Source of the DNA: Rhodococcoides kyotonense
Lineage (GTDB): Bacteria; Actinomycetota; Actinomycetes; Mycobacteriales; Mycobacteriaceae
Length of the DNA stretch: 64,000 bases
Assembly: GCF_001645385.1 (NCBI RefSeq)
Contig: NZ_LVHI01000038.1
Span: 1-64,000, forward strand
Reading direction: 5' to 3'
Shown: positions 36,295-45,936 of the stretch, in pieces
Layout of the letters: the number at the start of each line of letters is the position of its first letter
How positions within the stretch are numbered: position 1 is the stretch's first letter
Program-made: the position numbers and the translations under genes
The notes under the pieces: generated by a model
Database searches by the model: none
Seen by the model: only the letters and a program-made list of their open reading frames with translations
Told to the model about the DNA's origin: nothing

Positions 36295-37371
36295 CTATGC
36301 GTCGATGATGAACGCCTCGAGCTGCTGACGCGCGACGTCGTCGGCGAGCTGCTTCGGCGGGCTCTTCATCAGGTACGCCGATGCCGGGATGACCGGTCCA
36401 CCGATGCCGCGGTCGAGGGCGATCTTCGCCGCACGCACCGCGTCGATGATGACGCCTGCGGAGTTGGGCGAGTCCCAGACCTCGAGCTTGTACTCGAGGT
36501 TCAGCGGCACGTCACCGAAGGCACGGCCTTCGAGGCGCACGTACGCCCACTTGCGGTCGTCGAGCCAACCGACGTGGTCCGACGGTCCGATGTGGACGTC
36601 CTTGGTGTTGAACTCGCGCTGCAGGTTCGACGTGACGGCCTGAGTCTTGGAGATCTTCTTCGACTCGAGGCGGCTGCGCTCGAGCATGTTGAGGAAGTCC
36701 ATGTTGCCGCCGACGTTGAGCTGCATGGTCCGGTCGAGCTGAACTCCGCGGTCCTCGAACAGTTTTGCCATGACGCGGTGCGTGATGGTGGCACCGACCT
36801 GGCTCTTGATGTCGTCGCCGACGATGGGAACGCCTGCGTCGACGAACTTCTGGGCCCAGACGGGATCGCTGGCGATGAAGACGGGCAGTGCGTTGACGAA
36901 CGCGACGCCTGCATCGATGGCGGCCTGCGCGTAGAACTTGTCGGCCTCCTCCGATCCGACGGGGAGGTAGGACACGAGCACGTCGACCTTCGCGTCGCGC
37001 AATGCCTGTGCCACGTCGACGGCGTCGCCGTCGGCCTCGGTGATGGTCTCGCGGTAGTACTTGCCCAGTCCGTCGAGCGTCGGTCCGCGCAGAACCTGCA
37101 CGTCCTTCGGCGCCACGTCGGCGATCTTGATGGTGTTGTTCTCGCTCGAGAAGATCGCGTCCGACAGGTCGAATCCGACCTTCTTGGCGTCCACGTCGAA
37201 CGCGGCGACGAACTCGACGTCGCGGACGTGGTACTTGCCGAACTTGACGTGCATGAGGCCGGGAACGGTGACGTTCTCGTCCGCGTCCTTGTAGTACTCC
37301 ACACCCTGAACCAGGGAGGCGGCGCAGTTGCCCACACCCACAATTGCTACGCGAATGCTGTTCTCACCCAT
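36295..37371 (-). CDS. ino1: Inositol-3-phosphate synthase
   Basis: Encodes 358 residues, the usual size of the actinobacterial short form. The NAD-binding motif is [22 protein letters not shown]; further landmarks are [61 protein letters not shown] and [30 protein letters not shown]. The enzyme converts glucose-6-phosphate to inositol-1-phosphate for phosphatidylinositol, mannosides and mycothiol. Its start overlaps the end of the padR gene by 8 bases, so PadR and Ino1 are co-expressed, the same arrangement as Rv0047c-Rv0046c in M. tuberculosis. Confidence 0.97.
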   Translation of the reverse strand: MGENSIRVAIVGVGNCAASLVQGVEYYKDADENVTVPGLMHVKFGKYHVRDVEFVAAFDVDAKKVGFDLSDAIFSSENNTIKIADVAPKDVQVLRGPTLDGLGKYYRETITEADGDAVDVAQALRDAKVDVLVSYLPVGSEEADKFYAQAAIDAGVAFVNALPVFIASDPVWAQKFVDAGVPIVGDDIKSQVGATITHRVMAKLFEDRGVQLDRTMQLNVGGNMDFLNMLERSRLESKKISKTQAVTSNLQREFNTKDVHIGPSDHVGWLDDRKWAYVRLEGRAFGDVPLNLEYKLEVWDSPNSAGVIIDAVRAAKIALDRGIGGPVIPASAYLMKSPPKQLADDVARQQLEAFIIDA

Positions 37372-37942
37372 GGTCGGGCTCTCCTTCTTTCGAAACGCTC
37401 TTCGGGTTCGATGTGTTCGACGGTCCCGCCTGTTCGGCTGCGATCACCTCGTTGAGCCAGCGAACTTCACGTTCACTGGACTCCAGACCGAGCTGGTGCA
37501 GCTGACGGGTGTAGCGATCGAGCGTGCCGTTGGCTCGGGAGATGGCCTCCCGCAATCCTTCTCGACGCTCCTCGACCTGGCGACGCCTGCCTTCGAGAAT
37601 GCGCATCCGTGCTTCCGCCGGTGTGCGACTGAAGAAGGCGAGGTGAACGCCGAAACCGTCGTCTGTGTAGTTCTGCGGTCCCGTGTCCGCGACCAACTCG
37701 GCGAAACGCTTCTTGCCGAGTGGCGTCAGCTCGTAGACGCGTCGGGCACGACGCTTGACGAGCGCGTCGGGTCCAGCGTCTTCGGCGATGAGCCCGTCTG
37801 CTTGCAGACGACGCAGAGCCGGGTAGAGCGAGCCGTACGAGAACGCCCGGAAGGCTCCGAGGAGACCCGTCAGACGCTTACGCAGCTCGTATCCGTGCAT
37901 CGGAGCTTCGAGGAGCAAACCGAGAATCGCAAGCTCGAGCAT
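37364..37942 (-). CDS. PadR-family transcriptional regulator upstream of ino1
   Basis: Encodes 192 residues. The winged helix is [23 protein letters not shown] with [18 protein letters not shown], then a helical C-terminal domain ([34 protein letters not shown]). ATG 37942 was chosen because GGAGGAG lies 6 bases upstream; the ATG at 37948 would touch the ribosome site. It is the counterpart of Rv0047c. An AT-rich palindromic region just upstream is a likely autoregulatory operator, so this protein probably regulates ino1. Confidence 0.92.
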   Translation of the reverse strand: MLELAILGLLLEAPMHGYELRKRLTGLLGAFRAFSYGSLYPALRRLQADGLIAEDAGPDALVKRRARRVYELTPLGKKRFAELVADTGPQNYTDDGFGVHLAFFSRTPAEARMRILEGRRRQVEERREGLREAISRANGTLDRYTRQLHQLGLESSEREVRWLNEVIAAEQAGPSNTSNPKSVSKEGEPDHG

Positions 37943-37993
37943 GCTCATCTCCTCCCCGACGCCGGAACCGCACAACCTGATGCGATTTCCGAG

Positions 37994-38034
37994 CATATAC
38001 ACAAAATGTATCGCGTCGATATATGTACATACAT
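37994..38034. promoter_or_regulatory. AT-rich palindromic region, probable PadR operator and promoter
   Basis: Contains the perfect palindrome TATGTACATA (38022-38031) and repeated ATGTA/TACAT words, starting with CATATACACAAAATGTAT. PadR proteins bind ATGT-N-ACAT palindromes. It lies 52-90 bases upstream of the padR start in a stretch far richer in A and T than its surroundings. Confidence 0.6.
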
Positions 38035-38066
38035 AGCGACAAGTTATCTTGTAAAGACATTAAAAA

Positions 38067-38915
38067 CTAGTTGTCGACGCGTGAGACGTACGTCGGATTG
38101 CCCGAGAAGTCGGTCTCGACGCGCCCGCCCATGGAGTCCGGAGCCTCGACCGAGACCGAAATGCGTTGCAGACCACCGTCGTTGTCGATCTGCACCCAGT
38201 CGGCATTGCCCCTCGTGTCGCCGACGGTGGCCGGTGCTCCCGCGATCACCCCGGCGACGACGGCCGAGTCGAGCAGTGCCCAGTCGAAGGTCTGCTGAGC
38301 TTCGGCACGCAACGACGTGTCGGGCTGAACTTCGAACCCGCCGTGGACCATGACGCGTTCGACGCGTCCCTCGGCGTTCAGTCGGTAGATGTCGGCCCGG
38401 TTGTCCTCGTCGACTTCCAGCCTGAGCTCGACGACCTCGGAATTGCCGAATCGTTCGAGGTATCGCGCGCGGAAGTCGTCGAGGCCTTCGGCGGTGTCGA
38501 ACACGAACGGCGCGGCGACGATCGGCGTCACCGACCCGGGCAGTGGCATCGACACCTCCGGCACCTGGGTCTGCGTCGGTTCCGCGGCAGCAGGTTCGTC
38601 GTCCGCGCTCGTCAGGATGACCGCTGCGGCCACGGCCAGGACGACGACCGCACCCGACGCCAGGAGCAGGGCGGGTCCCCGTCTCGACCGCGGCGGCGTC
38701 GGCTCCGGAAGGTCGACGTCGAGCTGAAGATCGGAAACGAGTGCGTGCAGTTCACCCAGAGTGACCGCTGCCCGCGCCGCGGCGGTGCGCGAATGATGTT
38801 CGTCGACGCTCAACTGCCCGTCGGCGTAAGCCTGATCCAGTGCGCTCGCTATGAGCCCACGGTCGATGTCGCGCGCTCGGAGTGCGGGGGCGCGGTTCTT
38901 CGGTGACAGAGCCAC
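38067..38915 (-). CDS. DUF1707 membrane protein, first of two tandem paralogues
   Basis: Encodes 282 residues. The N-terminal DUF1707 domain reads RARDIDRGLIASALDQAYADGQLSVDEHHSRTAAA-type (start RARDIDRG, core YADGQLSVDEH). One membrane helix follows (ALLLASGAVVVLAVAAAVIL), then an acidic linker and an extracellular domain of about 160 residues of mixed strands (FRARYLERFGNSEVVELRLEV) with no known family. A single-pass protein with the DUF1707 domain in the cytosol is expected. GTG 38915 lies 7 bases after the stop of its paralogue. The position corresponds to Rv0048c, a membrane protein in the same place in mycobacteria. Confidence 0.82.
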   Translation of the reverse strand: MALSPKNRAPALRARDIDRGLIASALDQAYADGQLSVDEHHSRTAAARAAVTLGELHALVSDLQLDVDLPEPTPPRSRRGPALLLASGAVVVLAVAAAVILTSADDEPAAAEPTQTQVPEVSMPLPGSVTPIVAAPFVFDTAEGLDDFRARYLERFGNSEVVELRLEVDEDNRADIYRLNAEGRVERVMVHGGFEVQPDTSLRAEAQQTFDWALLDSAVVAGVIAGAPATVGDTRGNADWVQIDNDGGLQRISVSVEAPDSMGGRVETDFSGNPTYVSRVDN

Positions 38916-38922
38916 GGTCGCC

Positions 38923-39741
38923 CTACTCTCCGAATCGGAACGGATCGACGTACAGGAAGTTGCCCGACGGATCGACGTACATCATTCCTCGCTCCTCGTC
39001 CGTGTTGTCCGCGTTGATCAATACCTGCGGTCCGTCCGACGTACCGCGGATCTGAATGTTCAGGCTGTCGATCCTCGACAGGTTCAGACTGTCCGCCGCG
39101 CCGGCCACGACACCGGCGATCCTGGGCAGATCGAGCGTCGTGAGGTCGATCTGGCCTTGGTTCGCCTCGCGTGCGCTCGACCAGGTGTCGTCGAAGTCGT
39201 CGAGTTCGCCGTCGCGGAAGTCGTAGGACACCTGCTTCTGCGGCAGGCCGGGAGCCGGCATGCGGACGATCGCGTACCCGGGATACAGACCGAGACTGTC
39301 GACGACGGTCGTGCCGGTCTTCTCCGCCAGGGCGCGTGCGATGTCCGCCACGACAGCCGGGTTCTGATAGCCCATGTCTCCGTACGTCGACACCGGATCG
39401 CCGTCGGCAGCACACGACCGGATCCCGAACACCAGCGCGACGACAGCCGCGACCGCGGGCACCGCGACGGCGAGGCAACCGGTACGCGACGCACGCGCAG
39501 TTCGGACCGGGTGGGCGGGCTCGATCGGTGCCGACATCGGCGTCAATCGTGTCGTGCCCTGCAGGTCCTCGATCAGCGCGTGCAGATCGGCGAGAGTCTC
39601 CGCCTCGAGCGCGAGGTCGATGCGCGCCGCGTGTTCTGCATCGGACAGCTGCCCGTCGGCGTGGGCCTCGTCGAGTGTCGCGGCGGCGTCGGTGCGATCG
39701 ACGTCGCGGGCCCGTGTCGATGGGGGCAGTCGTGTCGGCAC
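38923..39741 (-). CDS. DUF1707 membrane protein, second tandem paralogue
   Basis: Encodes 272 residues with the same plan as its downstream neighbour: DUF1707 (RARDVDRTDAAATLDEAHADGQLSDAEHAARIDLALE in family terms), one membrane helix (CLAVAVPAVAAVVALVFGI), and an extracellular domain with GYQNPAVVADIARALAEKTGTTVVDSLGLYP and a final GNFLYVDPFRFGE. The two extracellular domains align only weakly, although both end with a DPSGN/DFSGNP-type motif, suggesting an old duplication. GTG 39741 is divergent from the DUF5318 gene with an 87-base gap holding both promoters. Confidence 0.82.
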   Translation of the reverse strand: MPTRLPPSTRARDVDRTDAAATLDEAHADGQLSDAEHAARIDLALEAETLADLHALIEDLQGTTRLTPMSAPIEPAHPVRTARASRTGCLAVAVPAVAAVVALVFGIRSCAADGDPVSTYGDMGYQNPAVVADIARALAEKTGTTVVDSLGLYPGYAIVRMPAPGLPQKQVSYDFRDGELDDFDDTWSSAREANQGQIDLTTLDLPRIAGVVAGAADSLNLSRIDSLNIQIRGTSDGPQVLINADNTDEERGMMYVDPSGNFLYVDPFRFGE

Positions 39742-39828
39742 AGGTGGAGCATAGTTTCCGCGGCCCCGATCGGACAGCTTCGACGGTGGCCGATCCGCAT
39801 GTCCGCGGCCGCACGTACTCTGGTCAGC

Positions 39829-40260
39829 GTGCGACTTCAGCGACAGGTGGTGGACTACGCCCTTCAGCGACGGTCGCTGCTCGCCGAGGTCTATTCCGGC
39901 AGGACCGGCGTCAGCGCTGTGTGCGACGCCGACCCCTACCTTCTACGAGCAGCCAAGTTCCACGGGCGCGGAAGCGACGTGGTCTGCCCCATCTGCCGGA
40001 AGGAACAGCTCACGCACGTGTCGTGGGTGTTCGGAGAGAAGCTCGGTCCCCTGTCGGGGTCGGCACGCACGGCAGACGAACTGGTCCGACTCGCGGCGAC
40101 TCAGGAGGAGTTCTCGGTGCACGTCGTCGAGGTCTGCCGATCCTGCAGCTGGAACCACCTGGTTCAGTCGTACGTGATGGGTGCAGTTCCAGCCCCCAAG
40201 AGACCGCGCCGGTCGCGGTCCGGATCCCGCCAACCGAACCGTCGCACCGCGAGCGAATGA
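39829..40260 (+). CDS. DUF5318 protein with two CxxC pairs (Rv0049-like)
   Basis: Encodes 143 residues. The sequence RQVVDYALQRRSLLAEVYSGRTGVSAVCDADPYLLRAAKFHG, then CPICRKEQLTHVSWVFGE and CRSCSWNHLVQSYVMG, matches Rv0049 closely by memory. The two CxxC pairs (VCPICR and VCRSCS) probably bind zinc. The basic tail KRPRRSRSGSRQPNRR could bind nucleic acid or membrane. Function unknown; always next to ponA1 in mycolata. GTG 39829 was chosen because the conserved family starts there; the ATG 39799 lies in non-conserved sequence. Confidence 0.85.
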   Translation: MRLQRQVVDYALQRRSLLAEVYSGRTGVSAVCDADPYLLRAAKFHGRGSDVVCPICRKEQLTHVSWVFGEKLGPLSGSARTADELVRLAATQEEFSVHVVEVCRSCSWNHLVQSYVMGAVPAPKRPRRSRSGSRQPNRRTASE

Positions 40261-40329
40261 CACAATCGCTGCGATGATCGATCCGGTCGGCATACGGATG
40301 TGCCTGCCGCAACTACTGGAGACCTGTAC

Positions 40330-43008
40330 GTGAGCAACCCCTACGACAACCAGTCGGGTGGTCGGCCTGGAGATCGCGATCCCAGGCGACCCGCTGATCA
40401 AGGCCCCGGCCGACGTCCTTCGGGCCCCCCACCGTCCGGTCCCCCTCCCGTTGGTCCTCGCTCGTCGACGCCGCCTCCCGGTGGCCGTCCGATGCCTCCT
40501 CAGCGGCCCGCTGGCCAGCGCCCTCCCGGTCAGGGTCCCGTCGGACCGCCGCCGCAGCGTGACGCGCAGGGTAGGCCGTTGCTGCCACCTCCCGGCCGAG
40601 CGCCGCAAGGCCCGCCGCAGGGTTCGCGGCCCGGTCCGCCCCCTCAGGGCGCGCGTCCACAAGGCCCTCCGCCCGGACGACGTCCCGTCGGCCCTCCGCC
40701 CGGTCGTCCCCCTGTGTCCGGTCGCGGCCCCGAGGGCCCACCCACGTCCCGCGTCGCAGGTGGCATTCCGCCGGCTGGGCCGCCGGACGACACATCCCCA
40801 CGCTCTTCGGGCAGTGAACCGCCCGAGCCGCCCGAGAGAGGTACTGCCGCGAAAACGAAGAAGAAGTCCCGCTGGCGTACCGTCCGCCGAACTCTGTACG
40901 TCCTGATCGCGTTGGGGCTCATCGTCCCGATCCTGGCGTTCATGGTCGCGTACACCGTCGAGGACGTCCCGCGTCCCGGTGACATAAAGACCAACCAGGT
41001 TGCGACCATCCTCGCGTCGGACGGCGTCACCGAACTCGGTCGCGTCGTCCCGCCGGAGGGCAACCGCACCGACGTGACGATCGACCAGATCCCGCTGCAC
41101 GTTCGTAACGCCGTGCTGTCGGCCGAGGACAGGGACTTCTATTCGAACCCCGGCTTCTCGGTCACCGGTTTCGGTCGCGCGTTGCGCGACAACGTTCTCG
41201 GCCGCGACAGCGCAGGTGGCGGCTCGACCATCACCCAGCAGTACGTCAAGAACGCCCTCGTCGGTTCCGAGCGCACGCTGACTCGAAAGATGCGTGAGCT
41301 CGTCATCTCGTCGAAGATGGCTCGCCAGTGGTCCAAGGACGACATTCTGGCCGCGTACCTCAACACCATCTACTTCGGCCGCGGTGCGTACGGCATCGCC
41401 GCGGCGTCGACGGCGTACTTCGGCAAACCGGTCGATCAGCTGTCGATCGAGGAAGGTGCCGTGCTCGCGGCCACCATTCAGCAGCCGTCGGGACTCGATC
41501 CGGAGTTCAACCCGGAAGGTGCGCAGTCCCGTTGGGACTACGTGCTCGACGGCATGGTGTCGCAGGGCAACCTCGACCAGGCGCAACGCTCCGCGATGCA
41601 GTACCCCCAGTGGGTGCCCAGCGCGCAGGCCGACAACTCCGACACCGACAGCGGTCCCAACGGCCTGATCAAGTCGCAGGTTCTGCGTGAACTGTCTGCC
41701 GCGGGCGTCAGCGAGCAGGACCTCAACACCGAGGGTCTGCAGATCACGACGACGATCGACCCCGTCGCACAGCAGGCGGCGATCGATGCGGTGAACTCGA
41801 ACCTCGAGGGCGAGCCGTCCGAGTTGCGTACCGCCTCGGTGTCCATCGATCCGAGAACCGGCGCCGTGAAGTCCTACTACGGCGGCGCGGACGGACGAGG
41901 ATTCGACTTCGCGCAGTCCGGGTTGCAGACGGGTTCGTCGTTCAAGGTGTTCGGCCTCGCCGCAGCCCTCGACCAAGGCATCCCGCTGTCGCAGATGTAC
42001 GACAGCTCCCCGCTGACCGTGAACGGCATCTCGATCGGCAACGTCGAAGGCGAATCCTGCGGCACCTGCACCATCGCGGAAGCGCTCAAGCGCTCGCTCA
42101 ACACGAGCTTCTACCGGATGCAGCTGTCCATGGACGACGGTCCGCAGTCCATCGCCGACATGGCACACAAGCTCGGCGTGGCAGAAGAGCTTCCCGGCAT
42201 CGGCCCGACGCTGACCGAGCCGAACGGTGCAGGTCCCAACAACGGCATCGTCCTCGGGCAGTACCAGTCGCGTGTCATCGACATGGCCTCGGCCTACGCG
42301 ACGCTGGCCGCATCCGGTGTCCACCACGATCCGCACTTCGTGCAGCGCGTCGTCACCGCCGACGGAACCGTGCTGCTCGATCGCGGCGTGGAGCCGGGTG
42401 AGCAGGTCGTGTCCTCGGCCGTCGCCGACAACGTGACTGCCGCGATGCGTCCGATCGCCGGATACTCCAACGGCCACAACCTGGCCGGTGGACGTCAGTC
42501 GGCGGCCAAGACCGGTACCGCGCAGCTCGGCGACACCGGGGAGAACAAGGATGCCTGGATGGTCGGCTACACGCCGTCGCTGTCCACGGCGGTCTGGGTC
42601 GGCACCGAGCAGGGCCTGCCGTTGCAGAACAGCTACGGTGGCTCGATCTACGGTTCGGGCATCCCGTCGGACATCTGGAAGGACACGATGGACGGTGCGT
42701 TGGAAGGCACCTCCAACGAGACCTTCCCGACGCCGGAGCCCATCGCCGGTCAGGCAGGCGTGCCGCAGTACACGGCCCCTGCCGCTCCCGCGCCGTCCGT
42801 GGCGCCGACGACCGTTCCGCCAGCGGTCACGCTTCCGATTCCGACGGAGATCTCCCCGCCTGTCGTCATCACGCCTCGACAGGTCGAGATCCTTCCCGGC
42901 GTGACGATCCCGCTCCCGGGACTCGCTCCCGCGCCGACGACGCAATCCCCGGCGACCCCCCAGTCGCCGGCGACGCCGGAAGAGATCGAGCCCGAGCCGG
43001 CCCGGTAG
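40330..43008 (+). CDS. ponA1: Bifunctional penicillin-binding protein 1A (transglycosylase/transpeptidase)
   Basis: Encodes 892 residues. A very Pro-rich cytosolic leader of about 180 residues is followed by a membrane helix (LYVLIALGLIVPILAFMVAYTV). The GT51 transglycosylase has the catalytic Glu in SAEDRDFYSNPG and GGSTITQQYVKN. The transpeptidase has the Ser in TGSSFK (near residue 535), SLN (near 590) and KTGT (near 727). A Pro/Thr-rich extracellular tail follows. The enzyme polymerises and cross-links peptidoglycan. GTG 40330 was chosen because GGAG lies 8 bases upstream. The gene follows DUF5318 and is followed after 10 bases by the GT87 gene, as in the Rv0049-ponA1-Rv0051 block. Confidence 0.95.
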   Translation: MSNPYDNQSGGRPGDRDPRRPADQGPGRRPSGPPPSGPPPVGPRSSTPPPGGRPMPPQRPAGQRPPGQGPVGPPPQRDAQGRPLLPPPGRAPQGPPQGSRPGPPPQGARPQGPPPGRRPVGPPPGRPPVSGRGPEGPPTSRVAGGIPPAGPPDDTSPRSSGSEPPEPPERGTAAKTKKKSRWRTVRRTLYVLIALGLIVPILAFMVAYTVEDVPRPGDIKTNQVATILASDGVTELGRVVPPEGNRTDVTIDQIPLHVRNAVLSAEDRDFYSNPGFSVTGFGRALRDNVLGRDSAGGGSTITQQYVKNALVGSERTLTRKMRELVISSKMARQWSKDDILAAYLNTIYFGRGAYGIAAASTAYFGKPVDQLSIEEGAVLAATIQQPSGLDPEFNPEGAQSRWDYVLDGMVSQGNLDQAQRSAMQYPQWVPSAQADNSDTDSGPNGLIKSQVLRELSAAGVSEQDLNTEGLQITTTIDPVAQQAAIDAVNSNLEGEPSELRTASVSIDPRTGAVKSYYGGADGRGFDFAQSGLQTGSSFKVFGLAAALDQGIPLSQMYDSSPLTVNGISIGNVEGESCGTCTIAEALKRSLNTSFYRMQLSMDDGPQSIADMAHKLGVAEELPGIGPTLTEPNGAGPNNGIVLGQYQSRVIDMASAYATLAASGVHHDPHFVQRVVTADGTVLLDRGVEPGEQVVSSAVADNVTAAMRPIAGYSNGHNLAGGRQSAAKTGTAQLGDTGENKDAWMVGYTPSLSTAVWVGTEQGLPLQNSYGGSIYGSGIPSDIWKDTMDGALEGTSNETFPTPEPIAGQAGVPQYTAPAAPAPSVAPTTVPPAVTLPIPTEISPPVVITPRQVEILPGVTIPLPGLAPAPTTQSPATPQSPATPEEIEPEPAR

Positions 43009-43018
43009 CCTTCACGGA

Positions 43019-44629
43019 GTGAGCGACGACGGATCCTCCCGGCCCGCAACCGGCCGGAGTGCAGCCCGCGGAACGACTCATCGAGACCGCATGCTGGCGA
43101 GCCCAGGTCCGCTCGCTCCCGATCGCTCGTCCGACCGCGCGCGGGATCAGCCCGCCGTGACCGATCCGATGACCGCAGAATTGGCTGCGGTCATCGGCGG
43201 CCCGGCCGGTAAGCATGCCGTGATCGGGCGTCAGCAATTCATGACGCCACTACGGGTTCTGCTCCTTCTGGCCGTGGTGTTCCTGAGCCTCGGCTGGTTC
43301 GCGAAGGCCGGATGCATTCAGCAGGCACCCAACGGACCCGAGGGTGCCCTAGGCCTCGATTGGAGCGGAAGCCGTCAGTACGTCGCGATGTGCTACTCCG
43401 ACACGGTGCCTCTGTACGGCGCCGAACGCCTCGACGAGGGCGCCTTCCCGTACAAGAAGTTCTGGGAGGAAGCGAATTCCGACGGGACCACCCAGATCCG
43501 ATACATGGAGTATCCGGTTCTGTCCGGCCTGTACCAGTACGGCTCGATGGTGGTCGCGAAAGCCTGGACCGCGATGCCGTTCCTTCCGCAGGCGCTACAG
43601 GTGGTCGTCTACTTCAACGTCGTCGTCGTCGGTCTCGTACTCGCATGGTTGATCACGGTGTGGGCGACGGCTCTTTCTGCCGGACGCCGAATCTGGGATG
43701 CCGCGCTGGTCGCGGGATCACCGTTGGTGATCGTGCATGCGTTCACCAACTTCGACGCTCTTGCAACGGCTTTCGCCGCGTGCAGCATTCTCGCGTGGAG
43801 CAGGAAACGTCCGGTGCTGGCCGGTGTTCTACTCGGACTCGGCGGCGCGACCAAGCTCTATCCCCTGTTCCTGCTCGGGCCGCTCCTCGTACTGTGTTGG
43901 CGCGCAGGCAAGATGCGCGACTGGTACATCACCGCATGCTCGACGCTGGCGGCGTGGCTCGCCGTCAATCTCCCTGTAGCACTGCTGTATCCGCAGGGCT
44001 GGTACGAGTTCTTCCGGCTCAACTCGTCGCGCGGCGCGGATCCCGACTCCCTCTACAACGTCATCTCTTCGTTCACGGGATGGACCGGATTCGACGGAAC
44101 CCTCTATCCCGGCGACAAGCCCATGGTGCTGAACGCGGTGACACTGCTGCTGTTCGCCGCGGTGTGCGTCGGCGTCGCCTACATCGCGATGAACGCGCCG
44201 ACCCGACCTCGGCTGGCGCAGTTGACGTTTCTCGTCGTCGCCGGGTTCCTGCTCACCAACAAGGTGTGGAGTCCGCAGTACTCGCTGTGGCTCGTCCCGC
44301 TCGCGGTGTTGGCGCTGCCCCATCGTCGAATTCTGTTGGCGTGGATGACGATCGATGCTCTGGTCTGGTTTCCGCGGATGTACTACTACCTCGGTATCGA
44401 GAACAAGGGAATACCCGAGCAGTGGTTCACCGCGACCGTCGTCGTGCGTGATATCGCGGTAGTGCTGTTGTGCGCGTTGGTGATACGCCAGATCTACCGG
44501 CCCTCCGAGGATCTCGTGCGGCGCGGCGGCGTCGACGATCCCGTAGGTGGAGTGCTCGACGGTGCACCCGATATCGCAGGCAGAACGCGGGTTGCCGGCC
44601 GTCGAGACGAGCCGGCACCCACGTCCTGA
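43019..44629 (+). CDS. GT87-family integral membrane glycosyltransferase (Rv0051-like)
   Basis: Encodes 536 residues. A non-conserved soluble N-terminus of about 75 residues precedes roughly ten membrane helices (first: VLLLLAVVFLSLGWFAKAGC). Landmarks shared with the paralogue at 62150-63514 are YMEYPVLSGL, ATKLYPLFLLGPL and TNKVWSPQYSLWLVP. GT87 enzymes use polyprenyl-phospho-sugars (mannose or arabinose) outside the membrane; the exact reaction of Rv0051-type proteins is unknown. GTG 43019 starts 10 bases after ponA1, so one operon is likely. Palindromes follow its stop. Confidence 0.87.
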   Translation: MSDDGSSRPATGRSAARGTTHRDRMLASPGPLAPDRSSDRARDQPAVTDPMTAELAAVIGGPAGKHAVIGRQQFMTPLRVLLLLAVVFLSLGWFAKAGCIQQAPNGPEGALGLDWSGSRQYVAMCYSDTVPLYGAERLDEGAFPYKKFWEEANSDGTTQIRYMEYPVLSGLYQYGSMVVAKAWTAMPFLPQALQVVVYFNVVVVGLVLAWLITVWATALSAGRRIWDAALVAGSPLVIVHAFTNFDALATAFAACSILAWSRKRPVLAGVLLGLGGATKLYPLFLLGPLLVLCWRAGKMRDWYITACSTLAAWLAVNLPVALLYPQGWYEFFRLNSSRGADPDSLYNVISSFTGWTGFDGTLYPGDKPMVLNAVTLLLFAAVCVGVAYIAMNAPTRPRLAQLTFLVVAGFLLTNKVWSPQYSLWLVPLAVLALPHRRILLAWMTIDALVWFPRMYYYLGIENKGIPEQWFTATVVVRDIAVVLLCALVIRQIYRPSEDLVRRGGVDDPVGGVLDGAPDIAGRTRVAGRRDEPAPTS

Positions 44630-44685
44630 CAAACGCATATGCGTTTGCGTGGCATGTCCCCGCAAATGCATATGCATTTGCGGGG
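44630..44685. terminator. Two perfect palindromes between convergent genes
   Basis: CAAACGCATATGCGTTTG (44630-44647) is a perfect 18-bp palindrome and 44658-44685 a perfect 28-bp one with core GCATATGC and outer CCCC/GGGG. They share the words GCATATGC and TTTGCG. They fill the gap between the GT87 stop (44629) and the TerD-type stop (44698). Strength and position suggest a bidirectional terminator; the design differs from the TAG-N4-CTA hairpins. Confidence 0.65.
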
Positions 44686-44697
44686 CTATTTCCCTGC

Positions 44698-45936
44698 CTA
44701 CAGGTACTTGCCGAGCTGAGGGACCGCCTCGCCTGCGTGCTTGGCCTGGATGCCGTCGCCGATCGCCTGCAACTTCCAGTTGCCGCCTTCGCGGAAGACC
44801 TTGGCCATGACCAGTCCGGTGAACGGCATGCCGCCCTGCAGCGTGAACCGCGCCAACTCGATGTTGTTGGTGTCGTCGACGAGTCGGGTGAACGCGTTCT
44901 GGATCTGCTCGAACGTCTGGCCGCGGTACGACGTCACGGTGAACACGATCGCGTCGATGTGCGCGGGCACGCGGGTCAGGTCGACGTTCACGACCTCGTC
45001 GTCGCCTTCGCCCTCACCGGTCAGGTTGTCACCCTGGTGCAGAATGGAGCTGTCCTTGGACTTCAACTGGCCGTAGTAGACGATGTCGGCGACATTTCGG
45101 CCCGCGAACAGGATCGCCGACGCGTCCAGGTCGATGTTTCCTCCGCCTCGGTTACCGCCCCCGAAGAAACTCGTCTTCTTCGGAGCCTGCACCGGATCCC
45201 AACCCAAGCCCATACGGATGATGGTCAGCGCGACGCCGCCGTCCTTGCGCAGCGTGACCTTCTGGCCTTTGGTGAGGCTGACGGGCCGAGCCTTGGTGAG
45301 AGTGACCTCGGGCGGTCCCGCGGGCGCGGCAGGCGGGGGCGTGGGTGCAGGCGGGGCGGGAGGCGGCGTCGGCGCGGGGGTCGAGACCGGCTGCGCCGGC
45401 GCGGGTTGTGCGGCGGGCTCGTCGTCGACGCTGACTCCGTGATCGGTGACGAGGGCGGCGAATCCACCGGCATATCCCTGGCCGACGGCGCGGACCTTCC
45501 ACGCGCCTGCGCGCCGATACACCTCGAGCGCGATGACGATGGATTCACTGCTCAGGCCGTCGACGGTGTAGTGGAACAGCGGCGTGCCCTGCCCGTCGGA
45601 GACGAACGCCGTAGGCGGCGCGGAACGACCGAAGTTGCTCGACGCGTCCTCCAGCGTGATGACGGCACGGATCTGCTCGATGTCCGCGGGGATCTGCGCC
45701 AGCGAGATGGCCAGCTGCGCGGGCTGTCCGGCTGCGCCGGGTACGAGGCGAACACCGGGTCCCTGCGGCTGGTTGAAGAACACGAAGTCGGCGTCGGAGC
45801 GGACTTTGCCGGTGGAGGTGACCAGCAGGGCCGACAGATCAGCGGGCGCGGTGAGCTGCACCGACACGATCACGTCACTGGCGGAGATCGGTCCGTTCTG
45901 TCCCTTCACCAAGGGCTGACCGGCGGGAGCAGACAA
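44698..45936 (-). CDS. Tandem TerD-domain protein (TerA/TerF-like stress protein)
   Basis: Encodes 412 residues. Two TerD-like domains are joined by a Pro/Ala linker (about residues 180-220). The second carries the Ca2+-binding signatures of the family: NIDLDASAILF and [13 protein letters not shown], with LTKGQKVTLRK and GLGWDP. The first keeps the fold ([45 protein letters not shown]) but lacks the DLDASA and GEGEGDD motifs, so it probably does not bind Ca2+ in the same way. TTG 45936 was chosen because GAAGGA lies 5 bases upstream. The protein belongs to the Ter stress and tellurite-tolerance family. Confidence 0.9.
   Translation of the reverse strand: MSAPAGQPLVKGQNGPISASDVIVSVQLTAPADLSALLVTSTGKVRSDADFVFFNQPQGPGVRLVPGAAGQPAQLAISLAQIPADIEQIRAVITLEDASSNFGRSAPPTAFVSDGQGTPLFHYTVDGLSSESIVIALEVYRRAGAWKVRAVGQGYAGGFAALVTDHGVSVDDEPAAQPAPAQPVSTPAPTPPPAPPAPTPPPAAPAGPPEVTLTKARPVSLTKGQKVTLRKDGGVALTIIRMGLGWDPVQAPKKTSFFGGGNRGGGNIDLDASAILFAGRNVADIVYYGQLKSKDSSILHQGDNLTGEGEGDDEVVNVDLTRVPAHIDAIVFTVTSYRGQTFEQIQNAFTRLVDDTNNIELARFTLQGGMPFTGLVMAKVFREGGNWKLQAIGDGIQAKHAGEAVPQLGKYL

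Noticed and set aside
39943-42945. 1000-codon minus-strand frame
   Set aside because: Antisense to ponA1 and DUF5318; His/Arg/Gly-rich composition typical of a shadow frame.
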